Shown here piece by piece: positions 21,000-33,498 of a stretch of DNA of 64,000 nt. The stretch is from Unio delphinus. Lineage: Eukaryota; Mollusca; Bivalvia; Unionida; Unionidae. The translations under genes were made by a program, and so were the position numbers. The DNA is taken from contig JAQISU010000003.1 of assembly GCA_029339505.1 (NCBI GenBank), positions 18,173,001 through 18,237,000 on the forward strand. The letters are read 5' to 3'. Position 1 is the first letter of the stretch. Each line of letters starts with the position of its first letter. A model generated the notes under the pieces. The model saw only the letters and a list, made by a program, of their open reading frames with translations. It did no database searches and was not told the DNA's origin.

Positions 21000-23201
21000 C
21001 CGTATATACTTGTGTATAAGCTGAATAATTTAGGACCAATTACAGTTTTTGAAGAAAGGGGTCGGCTTATCCACAGGCCAAAGTCTAAACTTGACAGTTT
21101 TTTTAGGTCTTTTGTTGACTACTGTAATGGCTGTAAATCTTTGGACACACAAAATATTTTTGTCAGTGTCTTAAGACATATGTATGTAAAGACAATAGCT
21201 TTCTGTGACCTGACAATTATTAAACTGTTATACAGTACTCTGGTTGATTTTGTCATTATTTTGCATGTGCATATTTTTTTTATTTCTTCAGCAAGAAATG
21301 AATTAAAGGTAAATACAGATTTCAAAATTCGTGGGTGGGTTGCATTTACTGGGGATACCAGCTGTACAGTACTTACACAGTGCAAAGCACGCATAGCATC
21401 ACTCCTTATTTATTCCCAAACATATTGATGCAAATTTTGCTTTATTTATTGTTTCAACCAAATTGCATTCTTCCAGATAACATTTCAGCTAGTCCTTAAT
21501 AGCTGTTTCATTTACATTGAATCACGCACGCACAAGTTAGTCACTGATCGATCTTCCCGGTCCACTATGTGTGAAGTTCGCAAAAAGACTCACCGTTTCT
21601 CCCTGTGCGTGTGTATTTTCCACCAGGACATGCCCTATTTTCATTTCCTGGTCAGCTGTTGCCATATTGCACAATAGCTAAAGATTAGCCTTAAATAAAC
21701 AAGCAAGAAAGTCAGCTGCGACTAATTTTAAAGTTAATCCTTATCGATACAACTATTTTGAGAAAATGTCAGGCCCTCAGTCGTAATCCAAAGTAACCAC
21801 ATATTACACTATTGTGTGTTTTGCAAGCACCAGCAATTGATTGGCAAATAAAGGACTCCCAATTTATTTGAACTAAAGGTACCTACATAGGCACCTCATG
21901 GTAACGTACATATGGCAGCTCTTTTTCCCCTCGTATATCCGTCCTTATTTCCATATTATCAACTCGTAAAGCATTTAGTATTGTTTACTATAATACATAT
22001 ATTCTGAATTAGTTTTTGAGGACACATTTACTGCATGGTATGTATTTTCATTCCTTTTAATTTAATGATGGTAATTAACATTGGTAAATACGGTATAAAA
22101 ATGCCAGGTGTTCATTTGTGTAAGTTTCTTGCATGGGAATGGCACTATAGCATAATAAGTTATTGCATTCGTAGTGATCATTCTTGGGATTGAAATTAAT
22201 TATGGACTATTTTTTTTTTTTTTTTTTTTGTGTTGTAGAGGTAAAACAAATCCTCAATTTTATGTGAATAATCTTTAAACTTAACATTATCTAGTGAAGA
22301 AGCGAATTCTTTCTAGTAAAGTAATTATTTCATCACAGCAATATATCACTGCTGATGCAACAGAACATGTAGGACTTTTCTTCTTTAGAAGAAATGAAAA
22401 TCAAAGACATAATGTAATAGTCTGGATTTTTCTGCAAAACAGATTATGAAATCAGGATGTAGGCATGGAGTGACCACAAAAATCGGAAGTTTTTTTTCTC
22501 CTCCCAGAGTGAAAGTTTGCAAGTATGGTGTAAGGTTGCTTACATGAAAGCAAACTACAACTCAGCTTTAACAGTTTTAGCATAATTTACAAAGCATTGT
22601 TTCTGAAACTCCATTATTGTATTTTGGAGATACCATTAAAGTTTAGCACAATGGTGCCAATGATTTGACTCCAAGGGATGTACTTTCAGCGCATATTTGA
22701 ACCGTATTGTTGTTTGTTGTGTTGTAATACTGGGATTACATTTTAATTAGTTAGGTATTTACAGTTTTAATGCAAAGTATAATCATAATTACCGGTACAC
22801 TGATATAAAATGCCCAATGCAATAATTCATAAACAGAAATGAGAGGTAGTGCTACAGCAACTCACGATTGCAAAATTCTTGTCGTCGTTCAATCAAATTA
22901 TACACAAATCTTAATTAGGCAAAAGTAATAAGAAAATATACAATTAAATAAATGTTCAAACAAATTTATATCATTTCTTTTTATTAATCATGAACGCCAA
23001 CCTTGAGATAAGTATGTATTTTTTTAAAATGTACGCTTCCTAAATGAATGCATTTAGAACTTACCTTGTGCATCTTGAGATGTCTCTGCCTTGTGGGCCA
23101 GTTGGTTTATATGTGGGTCATGCACTTTTTAGTGTTTATACCTGTTCATTTTGTGGGGGGTTGGCTTATACATGAATGGGCTTATACGTGAGTACATACT
23201 G
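21000..23201. mobile_element. TA-flanked TIR DNA transposon, about 2.2 kb, no transposase recognised
   Basis: The left end CCGTATATACTTGTGTATAA pairs with the right end CTTATACGTGAGTACATACT in inverse orientation, and TA lies outside each end (20998-20999, 23202-23203). Internal repeats of the GGCTTAT motif lie near both ends (21063, 23163). The interior has no convincing ORF. TA duplication points to the Tc1/mariner-pogo group; the family is not certain. Confidence 0.6.
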
Positions 23202-23203
23202 TA

Positions 23204-24368
23204 TATATTGTATTATATTAAAATTCATACATGATCTGTTCCTCAAAATCATAATAAACTTTTCTGTGCAAAGTGCATTGAATGACTTTCGTTTGTAAAT
23301 TTGCAGCATTATATAATTTAAATTAGTTTAATCCCCTTCCCACACCAAAATCTATTTTTGTAGGCTGACATTGCACAGAAACAAAACAGGACCATCATAG
23401 AATGTTAGTATCTGTGTGCAGTCAAGAACTGTGATTGGTCACCTGATGCATTCTTGCTGATTCTTTTATGTTTTTCTGCATAAAGATACAGCTCAAATGA
23501 ACAGATACATTTGTCATCTTTCTTATCATCCAACCTCACATGTGATGCTTTTGATCATGGCAAGCAAATACAACACTTAATTTATACAACTGTATAGGAG
23601 GTAGTGTAGCATGAAAAATCATTTGACTATAAAGATAATATTGAATATCAAAGTTGAAAACAATAATAAAAAATGTATTATATCATTGCTATAGCAGTGT
23701 ATTTATAATGAAAAATCAATTGCATCAATATTTTAAAATTGCTTTATGTATGCTGTTCACATTGGAATGATGTTTATCTACAGGTTTATATACTAGGACT
23801 GAATAGGGCCAGTAATTGATAATTCTTCATTTCTAAGAAAAATCACACTACTATGAAAAAATCATTAGTATGAATTTAAATATTGACAAATAATATGGTA
23901 AACTGAAATATTTTTTTTAAAAAGCACATAAAATATTTGAAATCATGAAATCATTTAATTCTTGTTTAGAACATAATTTAAATTCAACATTCACTGATTC
24001 AAAAACAGCATGATTTCAAAATTATTTAGTACTAAGAAGTGGTCAATACAATGATCAGGGTCAGGGTTTGGAGATTTCCATGTGAATTTAATAGGTTATT
24101 GTGTTGTAAGTAAACAAGGCTCATTAAGATCATTCTAGAAGGTTATTTTCCGTAAGGTAATGATTTGTCTTTAGAAAATGCTAATGTGACCTGAGGTCAA
24201 GCAGAGAACTATATTGTCTTGTGACTAAGGATTTTATCATTTGTGCTTTAGTGTCAAGCCAGATTCTTCACATCATGTAGAATATACTGTATATATTGTA
24301 CATAACAGATAGAAGTCTCAAGCTAGATTAGTTCTGTCACTAATTTAGTTACCGTCTTCCAAAAAGTC

Positions 24369-24410
<42 letters not shown>

Positions 24411-24759
24411 GATATCATCAGCCAGTGAAATAGCTAGTTTCTTTTCATATTGCTAGGCAACATCACTTAGCAACTTTTACAAAATAAACAAGTTAGACAT
24501 ATTGTATAACCAATCAATGCAATAGGTATACTTATACCATGAAGTAGGAGGATAATGCACAATTTATGGTTCTCTTGTTGCCCCATATTCATGTCTATTT
24601 TTATGACCACCACAAGATTTAGCCTATCATATTATGGTGGCAGTCCATCAATCAGTTATTTATGGTTCTCCTGCTGAGTTTTGTTTTTTACACTGGGTTA
24701 AATATTTAAAGAAAAACATATCCATCTGGTAATTCTTATTTTGAATAAAAGTTATATCC
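23204..24759. other. Intron 3, part: microsatellite, no gene
   Basis: An (ATT)n run of about 13 units lies at 24370-24410. No coding signal was seen. Confidence 0.5.
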
Positions 24760-24764
24760 ATATT

Positions 24765-25108
24765 CTATTCTAGAGGGAGGTATGTGCGTATCCTGTTGTA
24801 AAGGGAGGCATGTGCATAGCCTATTCTAGAGGGAGGTTCATGCATATCCTGTTGTAGAGGGAGGTATGTACATATCCTGTTGTAAAGAGAGGTATGTGCA
24901 TATCCTGTTGTAAAGGGAGGTATGTGCATATCCTATTCTAGAGGGTGGTATGTGCATATCCTGTTATAGAGGGAGGTGTATGCTTATCCTGTTGTAGATT
25001 GAGGTGTGTGCATATCCCGTTGTAAATGGAGGTATATGCATATTCTGTTGTAAAAAGAGGTATTTCATATCCTGATTTAAAGGGAGGTATGTGCACATCT
25101 TATTGTAG
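24765..25108. repeat. 28-29 bp minisatellite, about 12 copies
   Basis: The unit is close to ATCCTGTTGTAGAGGGAGGT plus ATGTGCAT. Copies vary (ATTCTAGAGG, GTAAAGGGAGG). It ends about 90 bases before exon 4. Confidence 0.9.
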
Positions 25109-25195
25109 AAGCTGTCTAATGAACTGGAAAATTTAACATTTTTGCATTTTAAGTCATTGCAAGTGAAAAATTACATCTGTTTTATTTGTTGACAG

Positions 25196-25290
25196 TATGA
25201 AACAAGCAGTCATCAAAAGCTGATCGCAAGGAAGAACTTGACTTCAGAACTGGACAAGATAAAGATGGATGTACTGAGAGAGAAAATGAG
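25196..25290 (+). CDS. Host coiled-coil gene, exon 4
   Basis: Acceptor TTTGTTGACAG, donor ATGAG/GTGTGA. The 31 codons plus two bases read YETSSHQKLIARKNLTSEL and continue DKIKMDVLREKM, strongly coiled-coil. It sits just after a 28-29 bp minisatellite and about 120 bases before a long AT repeat. Confidence 0.75.
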
Positions 25291-25405
25291 GTGTGAAAGC
25301 TGTTGCACTTCAGATTTTGCTAGATTATTATTATACTTGGTAAATTTTAGGTTTGTCATTTAAAGGTGATCATATTAAAAAGTCACTTTGTTTCCAGTTT
25401 TAAAA

Positions 25406-25409
<4 letters not shown>

Positions 25410-25474
<65 letters not shown>
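25410..25474. repeat. (AT)n microsatellite
   Basis: About 32 uninterrupted AT units, 120 bases after exon 4. The length is probably polymorphic. Confidence 0.95.
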
Positions 25475-25477
<3 letters not shown>

Positions 25478-26380
25478 CTGTGTAGCATTGAGGACATCAT
25501 ACAGCACAGGTGTGTACTCATTATGATACTGCATACATCCAGCAGACCAGTTTTGCTGCAGCATCATGCACTGTTCTTAGGGCATACAGAGGTGTGTGCA
25601 TTATGACACTGAATACAACCAGGTGATTTTCAAGGTAATAAGTGATTTCAGATGACAATAGTGACAGGATAATCTCAGAACAGTAGCTGGAGCAGTGTGT
25701 TCACATAAAGGGCACTTGGTGTGCTCACAGTATAAGTGCTCAAAGTGGACATGGAGAAAGCATTGTAGTTTTTGCAAATTATTGTCTTCCAGCTCCTAGA
25801 ATCAAGCTGATTCCAGATGTCTATATCAAGACCGGAGAACATTTCCTCATCTTCTTCTTCAGAATTTTCTGGAATATCTTCCAGGTCTTGCATGTTGGGA
25901 CAAACAATTTTTGGCAGCCATTGAAGCCTTTCCAGAAGGACAGTCCAGACATCTGAGAAGTCAATTGACTTTTCTCTTTAGGGAGACGGTGAATACTTCT
26001 TACATCTCTAACAGCACACATGATTCAGGTAGCGGGCTGCTCCCTCCTTTTAGGGATGTATAGCAACTCAATAGCAGGTTGCACTCTTCCAGTAGAAAGG
26101 TGAAGAACTTTTAGTGGATTGTGACCTCCCATTAATGAGGTAGAGCACTGTGATAGCAGGTTGTACCCTTCCGTTAGGGAGGTTGAGCACCACATCAGGG
26201 AGTTAGATCACTGCAGTTCATATCATGCTGCTGGCAACTTGTAGACCCTTATGTCAGGAAGGCTAAGCACATCATCCATGATGCACTTAGTGATAAACTA
26301 GTTGAGGATGGGGTCTTCTCCACACTCATCAGCCCTATAGGGTAAGGATCAAGCTTCTTCTATCTCTACCATCCCACCCT
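25475..26380. other. Intron 4, part: irregular GGTTG-CCTCC-GAGCAC repeats
   Basis: Between 26035 and 26280 a loose unit of about 60 bases recurs (for example CAGGTTGTACCCTTCCGTTA, then GGGAGGTTGAGCAC). A related piece lies at 30063-30100. Minus-strand frames at 25675-26021 contain acidic and Cys-rich stretches resembling a retroelement Gag, but I cannot assign them. Confidence 0.35.
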
Positions 26381-26639
26381 GTGAAGGATTTGCAATCCAT
26401 AAACAATACATGGGTTAAGGACATTAGCTGGATAGGTGTTCCTCACTTTTCAATTACTATAATGACAAAATTTTGGAACACATTTTTGTACAAAATTTGT
26501 ATCCCAAACGTTTTATATGCATTGAAAAATTACAGCATTTTCAATGCCCTGAAACCGTTTGACCTAACACGTTTTTAACTTTCAACACAGTATTCTATCC
26601 ACCTTTGATTTTGGATACCTGGTTGTTTTGGCATTTCCT

Positions 26640-27257
26640 TTTGTTTATAATTGGCAGATTTGCACCCTTGCAGTATCTACTCCAGAAATTTCAAAGTTTG
26701 AAACACAGCTGCTCAGATCATCCTTAGAGTACAACAATCAGAGCATACCTCCCCACTGCCCTGTACCCTACACTGGCTATCCATTCGATCCAGAATCAAA
26801 CACAAAATTTGTTCTCTGTGCTACATTCCTATCCGACCTCAACCATGTGTACACAATATAGCAAGATACTTATGTTCCTCTTCTGATAATCCCTTTCTGA
26901 AACATTATTCCCACTATGAAAACTAAGTCATATGGACAACATTCTTTTGCAAACCAGGGCCCAGCAATATGGAATGACTTGCCCATTGAACTTAGATACA
27001 AAGACAGTGATCCCTTTCAAGAGTTCTGTTAAAGCTCACCCATTTTGACTGCAAGAACAAACTTAAACACCTAATAATGTATCCTACCATAACTATTATC
27101 AGCTTGTTTTATGTTTTATATTTTCATATTTTTTTTATTTTTTATTTGTAATCATATTATATATGTTTTTTATGTTATAGGTGTTTTCTAATGTTGTAAA
27201 GCGCTTGGAGCTTCTATAGATTAGGCGCTATACAAAGTCCTCATTATTATTATTTTT
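26640..27257 (+). pseudogene. CR1/L2-like LINE, ORF2 C-terminus and 3' end
   Basis: Broken frames read CPVPYTGYPFDPESNTKFVL, and later SYGQHSFANQGPAIWNDLPI, which is the R-x-F-x-x-x-G-P-x-x-W-N-x-L-P block found at the end of CR1/L2/Jockey proteins. The tail ends with TAAAGCGCTTGGAGCTTC, AGGCGCTATACAAAGTCCTC and (ATT)n. Stops and frameshifts are many. Confidence 0.75.
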
Positions 27258-28316
27258 TGTCTTTTCTTTTCTGACAGAGACCATGTAATCGTTTGAACCA
27301 TGAAGCAGGCATGGGGAAAAAAAGCATTTTTGTCTGGCAGCAATGCTGGTTATTGTTTGTTCTACAACATGAATCAACAAGAATTAACTGTTGTAAAATG
27401 TAAAGTTGGTTGAGTAGGATGAGATGCCTTGCATAATAGCCCTGCTACATTATTCCCCCCCCCCATTATATTGGACTGATTAACTACCTTTGACTATCAT
27501 TGTCAATCAATTAATGTATGAACACTTGCTCTGTTGAGTACTTTGATTACCCTAGTAAAGTAAACAGGTACTTATTTATGGACACATACATCAAAGCAAA
27601 CTATGAGTGTTTAAGATATTACAAGTATTTTCAAAGCATCATTTCTAAAATGTTTTTATTGTATTTTGGAGTTAATTATTTAAGCTTAGCACAAATGTAG
27701 GAATAATTGGATTTCCAGGGATGTACTTCCTTTAGTTCAAGTCAAAATCTTTGTGATGTAAACATGTTAACTTAATGCTATTGTTGTTAATTCTTGTCAT
27801 ACTGAGATGTACTATGGGTAATTTTCAAGACAAAATAAAAACTGAATTACTGGTGCATTGATACAATATTCTAAAGCAATAATACTTAAACAAACATTAA
27901 TAAACTGAAGGCAAAGGGTTAGGTTACTGTTGTATTTGCTTTCAGCAATCTGCTAATGCTCGACTTTTGTCATCAGTCAAATTATACAGATTTGAATTGG
28001 GTAAAAATAATAAGGAAACATGAAAGGTAAATGTATTTAGAGACTTTTAAAACAAATTATATCAAGTTATATTATTTCTATGTACTAGTTCATGTTGATA
28101 GTCCCTTAATTACCATGGTCACATTTTTAAAAAATGTTACGATCAAGAAAATATATTGATATCTTAGTAGAAAAACATTTTGAAGATGTCTGAAGACTTA
28201 TAGTACATAAAAAATTGCAATTGTTCCAACATTTATAGGTCATAAAAAATTTACCTTTTAAAATAATTTAGTGTGTTTGAAGATTATAGTGTTCTAAGAC
28301 AGTTACTATGGAACCA
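27258..28316. other. Intron 4, part: no gene
   Basis: A short C run is present near 27457. Parts of 27600-28020 resemble 22600-22980 inside the 2.2-kb TIR element (for example ATTTTGGAG, ATTACCGG/ATTACTGG), so it may be a diverged internal fragment of that family. Confidence 0.35.
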
Positions 28317-29235
28317 TTCCGGTGGCCTAGTGGTTAGAATATCCATCTCAGAAGCGGGAGTTTGTAAGTTCAAGCCATGGCCATGTCATACCAAAGACTT
28401 ACAAAAATGATACTAACAGCTACCTTGCTTGGCATTCAGCATTAACACATTAACCCCTGTTTTTTGCTGTTTTCGCATGAAATGCGAGTAGGAAAAACAT
28501 TTTGGGGATTATTTCTGAATACATTGTAATACATCGATTTCCAAACAATAATCCATTAGACAAATGGCTACTAATGCTAAAGTTTGCTGGTGCCTGAGCA
28601 GAAGGGCAAAAATCGTACTTGTGTTTTTTTTGTTTTTTTTTTTTTTGCTTAATGAACCCATGATTTTCGTATGGAGAAGACTCTTTATTCAAAATGTCCA
28701 CTTTATCCAACTTTTTGCACAGGTTCAATGTCTGTGTGCATTTCAGACCAGTCTGCCATAGATCTGAGGTCATAAAGTCTAAAATCTGGACACAAATTCG
28801 GAATCCGATCATGGGTGATTTTTGGGTGAAAAAAAAAAAACGGGTCCAAAAACTTCAGTTTTTCCCTCTTTATTTTGTAATGCAATTAAAATGTCCAGAT
28901 TACTTGCTATCATTGTAGAGCTACATCAGTCTACTTTTCAATGATACCACCCACTTTAGTGTATCATGTATGACCTTGACACTACAGACTTTGGAAGTAG
29001 GCTACTACCTCATGCCCCGTAAAGTCATCACTAGGGGTTAATGTTTAGAGGTTAATGTTAGGACTGGTTGGCCTGGTGTTAGGATAATGTGACTGGGTGG
29101 AACATCATATTACATGTCTGCGGCATGATGCTCCAGTACTAGACATCACTATAAACTGTCACACTGCAGACATCGTAGTGATATGATTTTTTTAAAGCTA
29201 TGTTAAAAATCCCAATCACACACACACATACAGTT
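28317..29235 (+). mobile_element. tRNA-derived SINE, family B, copy 2, split by a piggyBac-like MITE
   Basis: The start GGTGGCCTAGTGGTTAGAAT fits a tRNA A box and GTTCAAGCC a degenerate B box. The body follows to 28449, then continues at 29042 with GTTAGGACTGGTTGGCCTGG, ATAATGTGACTGGGTGGAAC, and ends in (CA)n. The same order is seen uninterrupted at 61425. Confidence 0.8.
28454..29037. mobile_element. piggyBac-like MITE with TTAA target duplication
   Basis: TTAA lies at 28450-28453 and 29038-29041. The ends CCCCTGTTTTTTGC and GTCATCACTAGGGG are short inverted repeats (CCCCT/AGGGG). TTAA plus CCC ends is the piggyBac signature. The interior (584 bases) has no transposase and contains homopolymer T and A runs. 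Confidence 0.75.
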
Positions 29236-29329
29236 ATTACAGTATACCTATGAACTCCGTGGGGCGTTCCACCTCAGGGCTCATGCTGATATATTTTCAG
29301 CTACTTTCTTTAGCATGCTGAGAAAGGCC

Positions 29330-30120
29330 TTTTTGAATCCAGACTTTGCATATTCACCATGATGCTGCATTAGACTCTCCAAAGGCTTTGCTTAACCATG
29401 GTAAAAGACCTTCTAAGGGCTGCTCCTCTAGCCATGCCAAAACCCTTATGGTGGACCTCATTCCTACTTTGGCTTCTCAAGCTTGTTGGATCACCAACAT
29501 CGATCTTTCATCTCCACTCTATGAGATGAGGCAGATTGTCCCCAGAAGCCATCTGCAAAGTTTTTCAAGCAGGTGTAACCCCAGTCCAATCCCCAAACTC
29601 CTGCTAGACCAGCTCCTTCAAGTCCATGGTGCCCAGGTTGCTGCAAAAGAGAAAGCTCTCTAACTCTCTTTTCTTTCCTACAATAAGAAAGGAGGAATGG
29701 CCCTTGCAAATTAATCCCTCTCTTACACTGTATCCCCTTTCTCCATGCATGTCCTAGTAGGTGCCCACCTAGGCCTGTTCTCTCACAGATGATGGATGGG
29801 TCCTGACCATCATAATGGTGTTATCATCTCCAGTTTTGGGAATAACCCCCACCATCAAGGACTTGCAGTTCTTTTTTTCTCAATCCAGTCTGACGAGTTT
29901 AAGGGAAAAGGTGCACACCCATTTGCAGAAAAGGGCATACAAAAGGGTCTTAAATGATCAGTCTACCCTCCTTTACCCAATCTTCCTATTCACCAAGAAA
30001 CACTGGAAATTTTTTATTTTTTTGATCGCTCCCCAAACTATTTTGGAGGGTTATCATTGCAACAGCAGATTGCTACCTCCCATTAGAGAAGTAGAGCACT
30101 ACAATGCATCTTGTGCTTTT
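29330..30120 (+). pseudogene. Degenerate retroelement (possibly DIRS-like) Gag/RT relic
   Basis: Frames at 29346-29663 and 29815-30216 read in part as DLSSPLYEMRQIVPRS, and as LREKVHTHLQKRAYKRVLND followed by LYPIFLFTKKHWKFF. The second resembles the RT start of DIRS/Gypsy elements (a helix, then L-F-x-x-x-K-K). No catalytic motif survives, so the assignment is tentative. Confidence 0.4.
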
Positions 30121-30229
30121 CGGGTCCATTGTTATGGCATAAAATATTTAATGAGTACATTTCAATTTCTGTTTTTGATCATTTTGATGAGTGCATCAGA
30201 CAACCCACATAGCTGACAAATTCAGCTAT

Positions 30230-31111
30230 TCATTAACAGCAGGATAAGGAATTGTTGCTACTAATATGTTATTTTTGTGTGGGGTAAAACTAATGTTAGT
30301 TAGGCAATATTTACCTCCCACTATTGTGAATGCTTTCCTCCCACCCTTCTCTGATGTCTTGCATAGTCATCAACCTCTAAATCTATCAGTACATCTGTAT
30401 CACTGAACCTGCCAAATTTGATGCATTATAAAAAAAGTTATTCCTTCATTAGTATCTTAGTCTGTAATGCCTTGATAATCTTTAGTGTAATCACCTAACT
30501 CAAGAAAGCAACCACATGATGTGACATGGTCATTTACCACAATGCCCACAGTTTATAACAGGGAGTTTTCACTTAAAAGTTGCATTGTGAAAACCAGCGA
30601 AAAATGGCTGATGTTTATTCTGGCATTGAAACATGCTTTCATGCATATTGTGTGCAGGCATTGAAACACATGTATGCAAATCAGATGGAGGCATCCATTA
30701 GTACTTGAATGAGAATGGGGTAGGGGCATCCAAAAATGATATGGAGGGTTATGCAATAGTTATATTGACGTGATTTTCATCAAAACACTCTCAGTTTATA
30801 TAGTTGCTCCAAAATGAAATTATGCTAGTCTGATAATCTAACCTCCAGAAATTTGGCAGGTCTTGTAAAGCAACTTCTACAGAAGCAATCTCTTTTATAA
30901 CCCACGTGGCTATAAAACCCATATCCATCATGTGTCACTTGTTTTGTGTCCATCAACAAACTTCTAAAGGTATTACCATATTAAAATGTCTGAAATATTT
31001 AAAGTTTCATTAATGTTATAACATGTATATGCATTATTTTATTTCATTTCATACATTAAATGCCATCGATAACAAATTCTTTAAAATATATATTTGTATT
31101 TTTTGTATGCA
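30230..31111. other. Intron 4, part: no gene
   Basis: No recognised element or coding block. Confidence 0.4.
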
Positions 31112-33498
31112 CAGTCCTACCCATTTATGTCGACATCCTCGGGCCTGACAAGATATTGTCGACATAGGCGGATGTCGAGATAAGTGTTGGGGGGGGGGGG
31201 ATAGGGCTGACAAAAGATAAAAGTTAAAATTCGTTAGCAAAGGGTGACCCATCGTCAGTGAGTAGCATTTACACTTTGAGAAAACAATGGAAATTTTGAG
31301 TACATGAAGACAGAATCAGTATGAAATACACATGCATATTGACAAATTACATTTTGGTTACCTTTGTGTCGTAAATCCAAATGAAAATATTGCATCGATC
31401 ACATCCTGATACGAAAAACATTATGATATTCAATTTCGAGATAAGTGTTGGGGAGGGGGACAGGGCTGAAAAAAGATAAAAGTTAAAATTTGTCAACAAA
31501 GGGTGATCCATCGTCAGTGAGTAGCATTTACACTTTGAGAAAACAATGGAAATTTTGAGTACATGAAGACAGAATCAGTATGAAATACACATGCATATTG
31601 ACAAATTACATTTTGGTTACCTTTGTGTAGTAAATCCAAATTAAAATATTGCATCGATCACATCCTGATATGAAAAACATTACGATATTCAATGTCTGTA
31701 TCAGCACATGGTAGTTGTTATTTTCATGCTTCATGCACATGTGCTTATTGGCTTTGATTTGGTCAGTCTGTTCCCATCTTATTGGGGCTTTTCACAGGGA
31801 AATAAAACACTGTCAATAGTATATGTATTCTTGACAAATACTGTTGTATCCGCTGTTATAATGAACATTAAAGTGAGTGAACCAACCACTTGTTGCAGTA
31901 AAGTTCTCCACATAAGTTTTTTTCGCAAATGCTTCATTGAACCAATTTGATGCTTCCTCCACGTCTTGAAATGTAGCAGGTTTTTTTTCATCCTTTGGGG
32001 AGCTCAGTTACCTTCAACATAGTCTTTCTTTATAGACAAAGCAGCTTTCATCCTTCCTGAACGGGTGTTATTTTTAAGTGAAAAAATTTCGCAGACTTCT
32101 TTGCGAGATGTTCATCCCTCAACTTCCATAACAGCCAGATTTTTAGTTTCCAGAGAGTGTAAATTTAATTTGCATTTTACACTGATGTTGGTAGCCGTCG
32201 TAAATGTAAGTAATGTTAAAAACAAAACTTTTGCAGCAAAATAAACTTGTTTTAATCCCTGATCACTTTCAAAGGTCTCGGAAATGTTTAATCTGTATTT
32301 TGACGCAATTTTTATATCTGGGATTCAGAAAATCACGTATACAGGAGTCCTCTGTATGCATCAATTTCCTGGACAGCAAATTTAAAGGCTTGCTAGTCCT
32401 GCTTTGACCACCTGTTGAGTGGGAAATTGTGTTGATCAATTGATCCTTTTAACTGTGCTATTATTTACAATCAGAAAATTCAGTGGCTGAAAGACCCACA
32501 GATGTACATGTTGTCATTGTAAGAGTACATCTGAAGAACATGACCCACAAGCTAGGCGACAAGATCAAAGACTTGACTAGCTGCAGAATGGTGAGAAAAT
32601 GTGCTGATAACTGATTTCAGAGGTAGAATGGCCCATTAATGTACTTGTATATAAGATGAGTACATCAAATGAACAACTTTTGCTTTCATTATTTTCATTG
32701 CCAAGTGTTGCAAACTAAGTAGTGCTTGTGATCTCAGAATCAAGACATGTTGAGAGTTAGACAAAATGCTGTTTGCAAATTTTAATAAGAAGGGTTAAAT
32801 GGCAAACTGATAAAGATTGTAATGAAATTCAGCAGAGTGTTAGAAGTTGCTAAAACTGACATTTCACATGGAGCACTATGGATGATGCCTAACTTAGTGC
32901 TTGGAATAAGATCTATTCTTGACCTGACAATTCACTCTCACTCTAATGGACAAACAAGGGCTACATGTCAGTGCTGTAAACAAGTTTGAAAATTAAACTT
33001 GATGGCAACCACTGTTTCTACTCGTCTGGAAATATAGCCATTTCAGGTATACCCAATTTGCTTCTGATAGGGGACTGGAACGTTTACTGGTGGTACTCTT
33101 GAACTCCTAGTTTTAAAATCTTAGTGATACCTCTGTGCATTCTTTGGAAAATGCAGGAATTGATCAGATTTAACTACTTTATAGGCCCAAATAAAAGCCT
33201 AGGGTGGTTGTTTTTTTTATCCAACCCCAACATTAAAGCCTGGCTGCAAGATCAACTAATTGTTGAACTAATTATGGGTCGGAACTGGCAGCTTGTCGAC
33301 ATAATTGATTAGAAAACAAAGGATTTGTTCAAGCGGGACCAAGGGCTTCTGTCGACATGTACGTTTATCTTTTATCTCTACGTTGACATAAGCATGACAA
33401 TTTGATAGTAATAGTAGACAAAGGGACTGGGACTTTGCTTTTTTGTTGAATAGGTGGCTTGTCGATATAAGCAATGTCAATATAAACGGGTAGGACTA
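31112..33498. mobile_element. Tigger-like DNA transposon, copy 2, with internal duplication
   Basis: It begins CAGTCCTACCCATTTATGTC and ends ATATAAACGGGTAGGACT, as in copy 1 (5774-7813). The interior is collinear with copy 1, with the same transposase N-terminus remnant (about 31850-32198) whose ATG has changed to ACG. A block of about 265 bases near the left end (31165-31430) is repeated at 31433-31695, and the right end carries extra sequence. TA flanks are not clear. Confidence 0.8.

Noticed and set aside
28321..28395. tRNA-like sequence with A and B boxes
   Set aside because: It is the 5' head of a SINE; the cloverleaf is not complete and the same head recurs at 61425 with the SINE body.
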